Positions 10,861 through 22,530 of a stretch of 64,000 nucleotides of DNA are shown in pieces. Source of the stretch: Luzula sylvatica (lineage: Eukaryota; Streptophyta; Magnoliopsida; Poales; Juncaceae); assembly GCA_946800325.1 (NCBI GenBank), contig OX326956.1, forward strand, positions 20,116,667-20,180,666. Direction: 5' to 3'. The notes under the pieces were generated by a model. That model made no database searches. It was not told where the DNA came from and saw only the letters and a list, made by a program, of their open reading frames with translations. Positions within the stretch are counted from its first letter, which is position 1; every line of letters starts with the position of its first letter. A program made the position numbers and the translations under genes.

Positions 10861-12380
10861 TACCGTAGTTCTAAAAGTCCGAATTGGAGCTGGAACGCTC
10901 GATGCCCGCGAGATAAAAATCGGTCGAGTCGGATCGGAATCGGCCGAATTGGATCGGAAAGTCGGATTTTTTTAAATATTATGTTAAATTAAAAAAATTA
11001 AAATTAAAAACATAAAAATATATAATAAAATTATTATAGGAAAAAAACTATTGAAAATATATGTGCTGTCAAGAAAATTATCCAAAAATTAAAAAATAAT
11101 TATTAGCTTTAGAACTTATGTGAGAATATGTTATTTTTATTGCATTGATTATTTTACAAACATATAATATTTTGTAATATTATTACTTCAACAAAAAAAT
11201 GTCATTAATAAAAGACACAAATAAATTTGTAGAAAATAGTAGAATAATAGAAAAAATTAAAAATAAATATATTTTGAGTGTGGATATCTTGTGGGCATGT
11301 GGCTATTTTAAATATACAACTAAAATAAAGTAACAAAATACTATAAAAATGCAAAATACATAAAACATTACACGAATCGTGCCACAAAAGCTCCGTTCCT
11401 TCTCTCCCAATTTGGGATTTTTTTTTTTTGATTAAATTGCCCTTAGGCTTCCATTTAAAAGAAAATAATGTAAGTATATTACATCGCATACTGATTTAAA
11501 TTACTAATAAAAACAAAAGGCAATTCCTTTTCTAGAAGAGAAAAGGGAATAGCACTAGCTAAAATAGAAATAAAAACTCAAAATAAAATAAAAAAAAGTA
11601 AGATCTGGTTATTCCAATATCTTCTACTATTCGTAACACTTAATTCGGGATCTTGTCCCTGATGTGTCCTTTGAAGAAAATCAAGCTCGAAAAAAATTCC
11701 GCACCCTAACCGAGACGGGGTAAGCTTGAATCCTTGAAATTTCATTGGTGTAGTCTAGCGAGATTTGCTAGAATATTGGCCTCTTCGTTCATACCTCTAG
11801 GTATGTGATGGAAAGTGGGGTCTTTTATTCTTCTTTTCCATACTAGGCAATTTCTCGCTCTTTGAATTGCCTGCCATGCACTAATTTCGCTTTCAATTAT
11901 AGTTGAATCCTGCATCAGCTTTATTGCTTCTTGACTATCTACAAAGAAAGTACAACTCTTCCCCGGAAATTCTATAGCCACGAATTTCATTCCTAACAGT
12001 AATGCCCAGAGTTCTCCATCAATAATAGTTATTTCTCTTATGTCCGCAACCGTTTGGACCTGAAGAGTGTTATTGTTCTTATCTTTTACAATAAACGCTA
12101 TGCCCAATTTGGGATTGCTCTCTCTCTTCACGATCCCGTCCCTGGAAAATTAAACGGGACTAAAAACCCCCGCAAATGTTTGTCCGATAAACACTCTTTG
12201 CACACTCTTGTTTGTTTAGACCATTATTTCTCCTGCAATTTCAATAGTTTTAACCATTGATGGTCACTGCAAAACAAAATCGGACGGAATCGGACTATTC
12301 CGACTAGAATCGGGTCGACCACCGCCGACTCCGGCGACTTCATCCCCGAGACGCCGATCCGGTGACTTTTTACGGTACAT
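10861..12380. mobile_element. Probable old TIR DNA element carrying retroelement pieces
   Basis: The sister unit lacks this stretch. The left side (ccgtagttctaaaagtccg...ggatcgg) and the inverted right side (ccgtaaaaagtcaccggatc) are similar, suggesting degenerate inverted ends rich in 'cggatcgga' words. Inside lie an RNase H-like ORF (11742-12131, minus) and a T-run with 'gattaaattgcccttaggc' near 11417-11450, which looks like the tail of a retroposed fragment. No clean target duplication was found, so the borders are approximate. Confidence 0.4.
11742..12131 (-). pseudogene. RNase H-like (RVT_3) fragment of a retroelement
   Basis: The 129-residue ORF matches the plant RVT_3 RNase H-like domain pattern. 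An acidic DG lies just upstream in the same frame without a start codon, followed by KLGIAFIVKD, then GELWALLLGMKF with the Glu, FVDSQEAIKLM with the second Asp, and the HHIPRGMNEEANILANLA end. In the family the last motif is usually N..AD.LA; here the Asp position is Asn, so a catalytic residue seems lost. Such domains occur at the end of plant LINEs and as host copies derived from them. Without a start or flanking RT it is best read as a decayed fragment. Confidence 0.65.
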
Positions 12381-12489
12381 TCGATTACGAGTCTGCTCAA
12401 ACTAAATGTTTGTGCATTGATTGCATGCAGTGTCTTTAAAATATTTAGTTTCTTCTAATATCTTATAGAAGTCAATTATTTCATTCATT

Positions 12490-12610
12490 AGGAACAGTAC
12501 ATTGTGAACAATGTCTATGAACAGTGTATTGTGAACAGTAGCGATGAACAGTGTTGACGACGTGGCTCAACCAGGAGGCAGGAAAAGGGGTAATTTTATA
12601 TTAACTTAAA
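12490..12610 (-). mobile_element. Helitron 5'-end relic
   Basis: The 'gaacagt' word recurs four times and is followed by 'gacgacgtggctcaaccaggaggcag', closely related to the 5' region of the Helitron at 170-200 and to 4620-4705. No matching 3' hairpin was found nearby. Confidence 0.45.
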
Positions 12611-13572
12611 TATGTGTTTATTAGCTTATGAAGTTATTTATTTTTTCAGACATATTTTTTTATTTCTATTATTTTTTGAAATTTTTGATATTAAAGTTGT
12701 TTAAATAAAAACACAACTCTAAGTTTCTCAGGATGATAGAGGATTTTAAAATTATTGTTTTAAATGAGAGAAAATGTTAATTTATCTTCGTAAATAATTT
12801 GTAGGCATTTTAATTTTTTATATAATATCTTTAAAATTCAAATTATATAAAAAATTTATATAGGAAATCTGCTAATATGCAATGTCAAAATAGAAAAAAA
12901 TGTAAATGATATATTTAACAGTTTATTAAAATTGAAGTTTTGAAAATAATATATATTTTAGATGTATGTTTTATCTTATATATATACTAATTTATTAGTA
13001 TTTCAATTATGAATTATTCATGTACATTATTAATATTTGATCATGTAGTATAATGAGAAATAATAAACAATTAAATAAATAAATTTAGTTATAATATTTG
13101 ATCATGTAGTATAATGAAAAATGCTCAAAATATTATAGAATAATGAACACATTAATATTTCCTTGTTCATAAACAAAATATGTCAATAAAAAATCAGTAG
13201 ATTTAATGTTAAAACATATCATAATTTAATTTTTCAAATGATTATGGTGATGAGACAAACAAAAATTACACACAATCATGTCAAAAATAAAATATAGATA
13301 ATTTATATTTCAAACATTATGAATTATTACATTCGAATTATTATTACGTTTCAAGAGTAGACACAACTTAAGTGACATTTTTCTTTCCAATCTTTTTGTT
13401 GGATTTTCTTTATTTGTTCATTCTTTGTGTGCCATTTTTCTATCTAGATCCTATGTTTTTCGAGGTCTTTGTTTTATCAGGATCGTTGGTGTATAAGTTG
13501 TATTACGTTGGTGTATAGTTGTATTAGTTGGTCAATCGTCTCTTCTCTTCTCGATGTCAAATCGCGATTGAT

Positions 13573-14267
13573 ATATTGCTGGAGAAAGAGTCCCGAACAA
13601 TGGACGTGAGAAACATTGACGAAGTTGTGTTGTGCAAGAAAGCTGCAGATGGGTGCAAGCAATCACTCTCATCGCTGTTGTAAGCCCTAATTTCACCATC
13701 CCACATTTTGAAACCTTGAAATTTAATAACCTGTTTTTCTCCACATATGTATGCGGATGGTCCGCGAAAACGACGCAGTTGGCAGTACTAAACGCCTCGA
13801 GAAAGTCAGGGTTATGATATTTACTATTTATCTTTTTTCGTTTTGTAATTTATTTTTTTGTTGTTAACTTACTGATTTTTTCAATGTGTACGGATTGTTG
13901 TATTTGTTAGCTGTGCGAAAAAAAAAAGTAACCTTGAAAAACTGAAAAATCAGATTTGACCCTTGTTTTTCGACAGTTAGAGAACTATGCAAAGACAAAA
14001 GAGACGTAAGTGGAGGAATTGATTAAAACCGTTGCGGAATCGGGTGCAAAGTGGTTGCCAGTGGAGCCGACGTTGGTGACATGCCACTTCCATTTCAACA
14101 AACGTGACGAGTAACTATTTTATTTTTATTTTGTTTATTTTATATCGTTTTATATATGATTTTAATATTTAATTCAGTTTGTGTTTTCTTGCAGATTGAT
14201 GGTGTTGAAAATTATCTCGAAATTCGAGTTGAGGCGATTTTGCCGTTCCACCGGTTCTATAGCTATG
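13573..14267 (+). pseudogene. CCT8: CCT8 (TCP-1 theta) chaperonin gene fragment, copy A
   Basis: Separated pieces read as the middle of the plant CCT theta subunit, a component of the cytosolic chaperonin ring. They are an MDVRN..EV piece at about 13573-13640, a KNDAVGSTKRLEK-like piece near 13755-13805 (frameshifted in this copy), LENYAKTKE and VEELIKTVAESGAK near 13978-14052, a frameshifted GADVGDMP piece, and a final exon 14195-14267 reading LMVLKIISKFELRRFC with TTGCAG before it and GTACGT after it. Intron borders are retained, so this came from genomic DNA and not from an mRNA. Stops and frameshifts make it non-functional. Both ends of the real gene are missing. Confidence 0.8.
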
Positions 14268-14823
14268 GTACGTGTTGTAAATAATTAAATACATTTATAT
14301 CAAATTTAATTCAATTAACTTTATCATGGCTCGTATAAAATTGAAAGTGGAGCATCTGATTTCGAGCAGCACGTCGTGTGCACGGAACTCCTGATTTCGA
14401 GCAACCCGCCTCCATCCTCCATCATGAGCTGTTTCGAGTGGTCGAAGAACCGCCATAACTGACAAAAGTATTTTATTCATAGGACGACTTAATTGAAGAA
14501 GGCAATATATCTATACTTGAAGAACCGCCAAATCGAATTGAGTGTAGCTCACGCTGAAGATGGAACCGACAAGGCAGAGATGGTACAAAAGGCGAACTCT
14601 CTTTAGAATTAATATTTGAGATCTCTTGCGAAACAACAAAACATCAAATTATTAAAGTTTAACGTAAATAAACATAAATGGTTCTCAGATCTCTTGCAAA
14701 ACAATAAAACATCAAATTATCAAAGTTTTCAAATTAAAAAAACACATAAATAAACATAATCAAACAATATCGTCTTTTTTCTTCTCTTTCTCCTCTTTCT
14801 TCTGTGCCTCCTCAACCATTTTC

Positions 14824-15034
14824 TTATAGTCTCGAACCGTTTTCGCCTCTATTTGTTTGCTTTTCATATTCGATTAGAAATAAACTTCTTTTTTCAACAC
14901 ATTCAATGAAATTTATCAACTCCAAAGCAAGAGCGTTCCATAACAAGTCGGGTGTACGTAACATGCGGAGTGTTTTTTGTATCATTATCTCTTCTCGATC
15001 TGGGAAATAGTCTGGCCCATCATTCCAATTAGAC
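14824..15034 (-). pseudogene. Unrecognised small ORF, copy A
   Basis: On the minus strand a frame starting MSNWNDGPDYFPDR is preceded by a good acceptor (TTATTATAG) and runs to a stop near 14824. After that stop another frame reads KMVEEAQKKEEKEKKK, a charged tail that looks like the original continuation, so the gene is probably frameshifted. The copy at 43772-43999 differs by a few residues and one in-frame triplet. A Copia fragment has landed about 45 bp upstream, inside the inferred intron. The putative upstream ATG near 15990 is GTG in this copy and ATG in copy B. I do not recognise the family. Confidence 0.4.
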
Positions 15035-15078
15035 ATGCTTGCACTATAATAAAAATAATTACAAATAATTGTAATAAG

Positions 15079-15820
15079 TGTTAGGATCGTCACCGCAAAC
15101 ACACACACAAGAACAACACACGGACACAAGTATTTTTACGTGGAAACCCCGAAGGGAAAAAACCACGGCCGCCGGCACTCAAACTTATTTTACTATACTG
15201 GAGAAAGAGAGAATACAATTGTTTGTGCTTTGTTGGAATGAATAAAACTCTAGCCTAGCCCTCTATTTATAGCTAAACTCCTACCCAATACAAGGAAATA
15301 ATACAAGGAAATAATCATTGCCTTAATTACCATTCAATCATGGCAATATCAATATATGGAGAGTTTTCCTATTTCTTCAAGGTTTCCTTTTTCTAATTTC
15401 CTAATCTTCAGGTTTCCAAAAGTCTCCATACCATAACAATCTCCCACTTGGAGACTTTTGCACCTGTCTTCTTTCTCCCGTCCCGAGCGGGACTTCCTTG
15501 AGTCCGGCGACAGCTCCCATGGTTTACGTGACCAGCCCCACTGAGGCGACGCACAGCCTCAGCTTGTCGGTGGGGACTTCCTTGGTCAACATATCTGCAG
15601 CGTTCTTGGCACCTTGGATCTTCTCCAGCGATAATACCCCGTCACTCACAAGTTCCCGGATGTAGTGATACTTCAGTTGGATGTGCTTGGTCCTCGAGTG
15701 GAACACCGGATTCTTCGCGAGACATAAGACACTTTGACTGTCGGTGTAAAGTGTTTTGCATCCTTGAGCTTTCCCGATCTCCTTCAGAAAAGTCAAGAGC
15801 CATACCATCTCCTTTCCGGC
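15079..15820 (-). mobile_element. 5'-truncated Copia retrotransposon end (RNase H + 3' LTR)
   Basis: On the minus strand this is the last part of a Ty1/Copia element. First comes the RNase H end, then a polypurine tract (AAGTGGGAGATTG, around 15439-15452), then a 3' LTR at 15438-15079 (360 bp) that starts TGTTATGG and ends CGATCCTAACA. Copy B of the duplication lacks it. The upstream part of the element and the 5' LTR are absent. There is no clean target duplication: about 48 bp of host sequence was lost, and a 16-bp copy of downstream sequence sits at the junction. Confidence 0.9.
15524..15808 (-). pseudogene. Copia RNase H C-terminal fragment
   Basis: The 94-residue frame reads like the end of Copia polyprotein RNase H: a WLLTFLKE start, then LYTDSQSVLCLAKNP with the catalytic Asp, FHSRTKHIQLKYHYIREL with the conserved His, and KNAADMLTKEV near the end. 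The start of the polyprotein is missing, so no function is expected. Confidence 0.85.
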
Positions 15821-15839
15821 CTAAACATTAAATAACTAT

Positions 15840-16740
15840 TTTATCTGAAACTAAACATTAAATAACCCAACTAACTACAAATTCATATTTCATAATTAAA
15901 TTTATCCAAATTAGTACTGAAATTAAGTAGTATTTTCAAGAAGCAAACAAATAAAATAACGTACCAATGAGATGAGAAACTATTTCTTCCACGTGGATCT
16001 AAGTTTCTTTTATTTTTTGGATTTTCTGTTGAATTTTGGTGAAATTTTGAAATGTAATAGAATTTTGGGTTTAAATTTAGGATCCAAATTTGTATGTTAA
16101 ATTTTGAGAAAAGAAGAGAGGGAGAAGGTAGAAGAAGAAAAAGGGGCTGCTCCAAGCATTAAATGTCTTTACTTTCGACAGCACCCCGGGCGAAAGAGGG
16201 GACGAGGGACAGCTTCAATAATAAATGTTGGTTCAGAACGTGGTGGAGACCAAATCCTGAATTTATGCCTCTTTCTGTAGCCATCCTTGCGAAAATGACC
16301 AAATCCAGGCTTTTACAATTTTTCACGTTTTGAACCAACACTAATCAAGTTAGTTAGGATCCAAATCCATCTCTAAACTCTTTCGTCAAACTCCCTGCGA
16401 AGCTCCCCGGCAAAATCACAAGTTTTGCAAATTAGTCAAGACTAACACAATCCTTACAAATTGGGCTTTCCAAAAAGTGTAAATGTCAAAGAAAATCATA
16501 TATCTTATATTATCTTGATCATATTAAAAGACTTGACCCTAATCAATTTCTATAAACTATACGCGCAATGTTCTCAAAAAAAAAATTAGCGCCATCCATT
16601 TAATCATTTTAATACACTAATCATTTTTTATGAAATAATATAACATTCATTATAATTCAAATTCAAATTGATTGTCAATTTCAATCTAAGTTCCGGTTTT
16701 ATTTTGCTCTAAGTCCAAAGATGGTGGGGGTTCATTTTGT
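15840..16740. other. Duplicated spacer with no supported gene
   Basis: Aligns with 44100-44999. A purine-rich leader-like stretch (about 16100-16160 on the plus strand) may be the 5' leader of the unrecognised ORF on the minus strand. The remainder, 16160-16740, is the 3' flank of DEFL gene 2. Confidence 0.4.
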
Positions 16741-16741
16741 C

Positions 16742-17031
16742 TCAACAAAAGCAATCAAGGACAGGTCTGCAATCCCAAGCAGTGTAATTATGACTTAAGC
16801 AATCCTGCGCGCATATATTTTCCGAGAGGCAATCTACCTCCCAATTCCTATCACAATTTGATCTTGCATTCGTGCTCCTAATTTCGCCTGCAAATTTCGA
16901 GGTTATTTTTTCCTCATATATAATATATATAACTCCTACAAAAATAATTATTTCAATAAAGAGGGAGACTTACTTGAGGAAATGAGAAGCATGACAAGTA
17001 TGGAGATTGCTAGTTTCATATTTATTTGCAT
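16742..17031 (-). CDS. Defensin-like peptide gene 2, truncated by a premature stop
   Basis: Same architecture as the other copies: exon 1 is 17031-16974, exon 2 is 16887-16742. The predicted 67-residue product starts with the signal peptide MQINMKLAISILVMLLISS. It carries CAQDC (CxxxC) and ends in DCFC with a TGA stop at 16744-16742. The near-identical copy at 44970-45292 has TGC at this codon, so one base change removes the eighth cysteine and the last 11 residues. Seven cysteines remain, leaving one unpaired. The signal peptide, splice sites and TATA box are intact, so the gene may still be transcribed. The product is probably altered or inactive. Confidence 0.75.
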
Positions 17032-17080
17032 TGTGTTTGTAATACGAATGATAGTGAGCATTACTATAATCATCATGAGT

Positions 17081-17088
17081 AATTTATA
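17081..17088 (-). promoter_or_regulatory. TATA box of DEFL gene 2
   Basis: TATAAATT on the minus strand, 50 nt upstream of the ATG, identical to the other copies. Confidence 0.6.
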
Positions 17089-17099
17089 CTGATGAAATG

Positions 17100-18240
17100 A
17101 ATCAATGAGTGTATCTATTAGCATTAAATAAATACTTACATATATAAGCAAATAGATACTCAGACATGCAACGACTCAATTTATTGGCATTAAAAGATAT
17201 ATCCACAGTTTAATGTTCTGAAATGGTGCTTTCCTGAGCACCACCAATCGTGCTTAGTTTACCAGCAAAGCATACTTCAGTTATCACCAAAAATAATGAA
17301 AAATAAAAAGTAATGAGGCCTTATAATTTACCTGCATCTTTATTTTTATTCAATTTTATGCAATTATCTTTGTGCCACGTCATATCACACCAATCGTTTT
17401 TGTCATTAAATTACAATATGTGCCAAAATTTGGATTATTGAGTAACCGTTGATTTTATTTTATGGTCATAGTTTTCTTGTTAACATTTTACGTATCCATT
17501 ATTTTATAACATCCATTATTTTATAACAATTATGAGAATTTTCAGAATTATATGATCTTACATTGATAATGGACTAGACCAAGTTTATTGAATTGTTTAT
17601 TATTTCAAATTATGTTGTATGGTCAAATTGAATATTTAGTATATGAAATACTAATAGATTAATATATAATATAAAAAACATACTTCAAATAATAATTTAT
17701 TTTTAGAACTTTAATTTCAAAGAGCGATTAAAATATAGTCAATATTCAATATTTGAAATTTGAAATTATAATGAATTAGATGTATTATTTTTTTGGGCTA
17801 TTCTCTTTTTTTTCATTAAATTGTCAATGTTATTTGTTCCGATGTCCATGAAAATCGAACATATCAACTCTGATTTATTGTGATCATATGCACTCAATCA
17901 TTTGAGCTATGAGTTCATTGACTTATTCAATTTACGAAGGGTATTTTGGATATTTTTCAATCATCTCTTATATGTAATAATCAAGGATGGATTTTGCAAA
18001 AACTAACATAACTTAATTAAAAATGATTTCACAAAAAAATTATCAAGGATTGGAGGCAGAACGCTTACAGGAAAGACGGAGAGGGCTCCCCTTCATGGCT
18101 ATAAGGAGGATAGAGATAGGGAGAAAACCATTAACTTCTAGATAACGTCGTCTATCAAATGAAAGGCACACGCGAATCATAGAGCAGATCCGACAATACA
18201 AAAACTTATTACATCAAACACTTGGTAAAACCAGGTGTAC
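17100..18240. repeat. DEFL upstream spacer (copy A)
   Basis: Aligns with 45360-46510. Its first part is shared with all DEFL units ('gatatatccacagtttaatg'). The last 190 bp (about 18050-18240) resembles the right end of the TIR element at 47424-49958 ('agcagatc..ac', 'cttggtaaaa.c'). It may therefore be a relic of a related element. No gene. Confidence 0.45.

Positions 18241-18242
<2 letters not shown>

Positions 18243-18292
<50 letters not shown>
18243..18292. repeat. (TA)n microsatellite
   Basis: About 25 TA units; the matching tract in copy B is at 46514-46561. Confidence 0.95.
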
Positions 18293-18294
<2 letters not shown>

Positions 18295-18460
18295 TGTTTT
18301 AAATAGCGGCGTCTCAGCGGCGCTATAGCGGATTTTAGGAGGTAAACGTTGCATCGGTTCGGAATTTAGTTATGTAGCATTTTGTTCCGCTGCAACACTA
18401 TAACAGACTACTATAGCATGAAGCGTTCAGATATAGCGACCGTAGCGGTGCTATAGCGTG
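18293..18460. repeat. Dispersed 'atagcg' repeat
   Basis: GC-richer sequence with many 'tatagcgg' words between microsatellites. Copy B has it at 46562-46730, and related sequence is at 38645-38790. It is probably a fragment of a DNA element; the borders are unclear. Confidence 0.4.
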
Positions 18461-18775
18461 ATTATTATTATTATTATTATAAATATCATAATAATGTTAA
18501 AACTAATGATAACAATAGTAATAATAGAAATAATAATAAAATATTGATAGTAATAATAATAGTAATAATAATAATCATTATTATTATTACACAATAATAA
18601 TAATTGTCATTAAATAATAATAATAATAATAATGATGATGATTATTATTATTATTGGTATTAAATAATAATAACAATAATAATAATAATAATTAATATTA
18701 TTATTTTACAATAATAATTATTGTTATTAAATAATAATAATAATAATAACAATAATAATAATAATAATAATAATA

Positions 18776-18829
<54 letters not shown>

Positions 18830-18835
18830 GGAAGA
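18461..18835. repeat. (ATT)n/(AAT)n microsatellite region
   Basis: Long interrupted runs of trinucleotide ATT and AAT units; copy B has the same at 46731-47085 with different run lengths. Confidence 0.9.
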
Positions 18836-18929
18836 ATAAGATCAACACCAACTATTATTGGCATTATTATAATTACAATAATATAATAATAAAATAAAAA
18901 AAAAGTAATAATAATAATGATAATAATAA

Positions 18930-19603
<674 letters not shown>

Positions 19604-19677
<74 letters not shown>
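19604..19677. repeat. (TA)n microsatellite
   Basis: Pure TA run right of the MITE; a further TA run follows at 19739-19790. Confidence 0.95.
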
Positions 19678-19680
<3 letters not shown>

Positions 19681-19736
19681 GTACCAAATATTTGGTACTG
19701 AATGTGTTTTCACTATTATATTTGCATTGAGATTTA

Positions 19737-19793
<57 letters not shown>

Positions 19794-19799
19794 ATTATA

Positions 19800-21780
19800 T
19801 TATATTAGTCTCGACATCAAAATCAAATATCTGATTTGATTTCGAATACAAAAATTAGTGATCATATTCATATCCGGATCTGATATTTTTTTCGAATTCG
19901 AATATTTTTCGGATACGATTCGAATCGGCTCGGATAATATCGACACTATTTACACCCCTAATTATAGTAGAGATTTATATATAAATGTTATCAAGGTTTA
20001 TTGACTCGGCCGAGTCAAGTTGGTCGGCCATGTATGAGCGGAGTTTCGGCCAACTTTCGTCAGACGTGTTTTAAAAAGAATTTAGATAGAGATGATCTAT
20101 GGATCATGCATAGTTCATAGAGTCGTCTGGACGACTCGATTCAGGTCTAATACGGTCAGAATCGTAATTCTAAGATTTGAGTTTTGTGTTTTTTAATATT
20201 TTTTTGCGATAAATCGGAAAACATGACATTATGCTTGATATGTTTTATATGTTTGTGTTATGTAGTAAGTTTTGCATAATATTTTTTATAGACGCAAGAT
20301 TGTCACAGAATATCAAATTTCATAGGTTGATTTTTAAGATATAACTGAAGTACACAATTGTTCTACCCAAATAATAAAATAAATAAGTTAAAATATATCG
20401 TATTGTTTATTAGTAAAAAAATACATTAGTAAAATAATCGTAGTTTATAAAAAATGAATAAATATATTAGTATATAAGCTATATATTTTTTTATTAACTA
20501 GTATATAAGCTATGTTGCGCTGGTACTTCAAAATATTCTGAGGATAGGATATCCGATGTGGATACGGATTCGATACGGCTCGGATACGTTTCGGATACGC
20601 CACATGACGTATCTGATTATTTTAATATTTATTTTTTTCGGATACGACGGAATACGACATGATACGGCTTCGATACTTTAGAATAGGACTGAGATACTTC
20701 ATTTTGAATACTTTGGCCTATTATATATTTTGATCTATAATATTTTTAAATAAATATATAATTTTTTTTTGGATATTTCAAAATTAGTTCTAAGATAATT
20801 CTAGAATAAATTTAGGATATTTTATGATACTTGTATTGATAGATTGATTTTATTAATTCTCATAATATTTAATCAAATATTAATAATTATTTTTTTAATT
20901 TTTTAATTATTATTAATTATATATAATTTAAATATATTAAAATAATTATTATGTAGCCGTATTCATATCTGTGATTTTTAAAAATAATTTTATCGCCGTA
21001 TCCGTATCGTATCGGATACGATATCCGTATTCGTATATGTACAATATAATTTATAAGTACTAACATTATCTTGTAGGAAAGCTCGGAGTAATTACAAAAG
21101 CATGTCAACTCATAGGATTTTCACAATATACATATTTACGAGTGAGTTAAGACTCAACAATATGTTAGTGCCATGATTGCACTTAGTGACTTCAAATTAT
21201 TAGTTTCTTTCAATTCTTAGAAGATTAGTTCTTGGATAAACACAATAATTAATTAAAAGAAATTCAATGTTTTTTTGTGAGAGTAAAGAAACATAACCGT
21301 ATGATGATTTCTTATTATAATTATAATAGTTGTTTGCTCATGCCTTTTACTCTAAAATGTACAAGTTGTGAAAATTTTACTAATGCATAAGTTGTGAAGG
21401 TTCACACGAAACATATTCTTCCCGAATGTACTGTTTTACCGTCCTTGAGATTATGAGGTCACTGACGACCAAATTTCCTTTACATATATATTAGGAAAAT
21501 ACTTACGTAACCAGCATGTTAATTATGTTGTTCATTGTAATACAAATTATACATTTTTATGATAATATTGATCATTTCAAAAAATTATTTTAACTCATTT
21601 ATCTATGTTTACGTACATGAGTTACAATTATTTTAATGTTCGTTGTTATTAAAATTACATCCTTGAGAGTATGAGGTCAATTACGACCAAATTTCCTTTA
21701 CATATATATTTATAAATAAATATAATTCTAATACAGAATATGAATCATCAAACGATTCTAATTCTAATTCTAATTAATGT
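19800..21780. other. Duplicated AT-rich spacer, no gene
   Basis: Matches 50772-53520 apart from the hAT insertion in copy B. It contains 'ggatacg/cgatacgg'-rich stretches (20530-20660 and 20990-21030) and, near 19960, an 'acacccctaatta' end of hAT type. These look like old DNA-element remains. The single TTCATAGG at 20319-20326 is the empty site for the copy B hAT element. Confidence 0.5.
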
Positions 21781-21794
21781 AAACTATGTGTAAT

Positions 21795-21938
21795 ATAGCC
21801 AATGGGCTCGTGGTCCAGTGGTTGGGTGTGAGACACAAGAAATCATATGTTGTGAGAGGTTGTGGGTTCGAGTCCCATTGGCACCAATGGATGGAGGACA
21901 ACCGAGCCTTCTTCATTTACTCGTTTTTTTTTTTTTTA
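21795..21938 (+). mobile_element. tRNA-derived SINE with poly(T) 3' end
   Basis: The insertion is bounded by AAACTATGTGTAAT at 21781-21794 and 21939-21952, a perfect 14-bp duplication. It has a tRNA-like RNA polymerase III promoter: an A box around GTGGTCCAGTGG (about 21808-21820) and a B box GGTTCGAGTCCC (about 21866-21878). It ends in a T run, like the Au family of plant SINEs. Copy B has only a single diverged version of the target. It is about 144 bp long with no coding capacity. Confidence 0.85.
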
Positions 21939-22001
21939 AAACTATGTGTAATTATTTCTAATACAAAAATAATTATTTCATTAAAGAGGGAGACTAATTA
22001 C

Positions 22002-22059
22002 TTGAGGAAATGAGAAGCATGACAAGTACGGAGATTGCTAGTTTCAGATTTACTTCCAG
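22002..22059 (-). pseudogene. Defensin-like gene relic (exon 1 only)
   Basis: This matches exon 1 of the DEFL genes, with the same signal-peptide coding (LAISVLVMLLISS) and a donor changed to GTAATT. Both possible start codons have become CTG, and exon 2 is absent because the segment ends a few tens of bases downstream. The TATA box is still present at 22110-22117. It is a dead copy. Confidence 0.8.
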
Positions 22060-22193
22060 TGTGTTTGTAATACGAATGATAATGAGCCATTACTATACTC
22101 ATCATGAGTAATTTATACTGATGAAATGAAACAATGAGTGTGTGTATTAGTATTAAATGAGTACCCACAGACATATATAAAGAGAGATTCAAA

Positions 22194-22530
22194 AAGGTCG
22201 ACACCTTCTTCCTTGCCGCCATATGGAGAATTTGGAAAGAGCGAAACGAAAGAATTTTCAACAACTCTGCGGCTACGGCATCGATAGTCTCATCAAAGAT
22301 TATCACCGAAGGAGATAATTGGCTAAAACATTGTTAACCAAAGTTTTTGGCTAACAAAATAAAAGGCGACCTCTTCCCTCTTCTCCTCTATTCTTTTTTC
22401 TTTTCTTTATTAACTTCTTACCATGGTTGTTACCTAGCTTTATTTTACATATCTCATGTAATTTTTGGAAAAATTGTTTTAAACTTGCTTTAATATAATT
22501 AAAAGAAGCATACGCTTCTTAATTTAAAAA
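22194..22530 (+). pseudogene. LINE 3' end, second copy
   Basis: Open in the frame VDTFFLAAIWRIWKERNERIF and on to GDNWLKHC and a stop, followed by the same 3' tail as 1160-1490 and an A-run near 22526. The upstream ORF is missing. This copy keeps Trp where the other has stops. Confidence 0.75.

Noticed and set aside
11742..12131. A host RNase H gene
   Set aside because: No start codon for the whole domain, the last catalytic Asp is Asn, and the surroundings are repeat-derived.
21798..21885. Possible functional tRNA gene
   Set aside because: A and B boxes are present but the acceptor and anticodon arms do not fold properly. The sequence is enclosed by a 14-bp duplication and ends in a T run, so it is a SINE.
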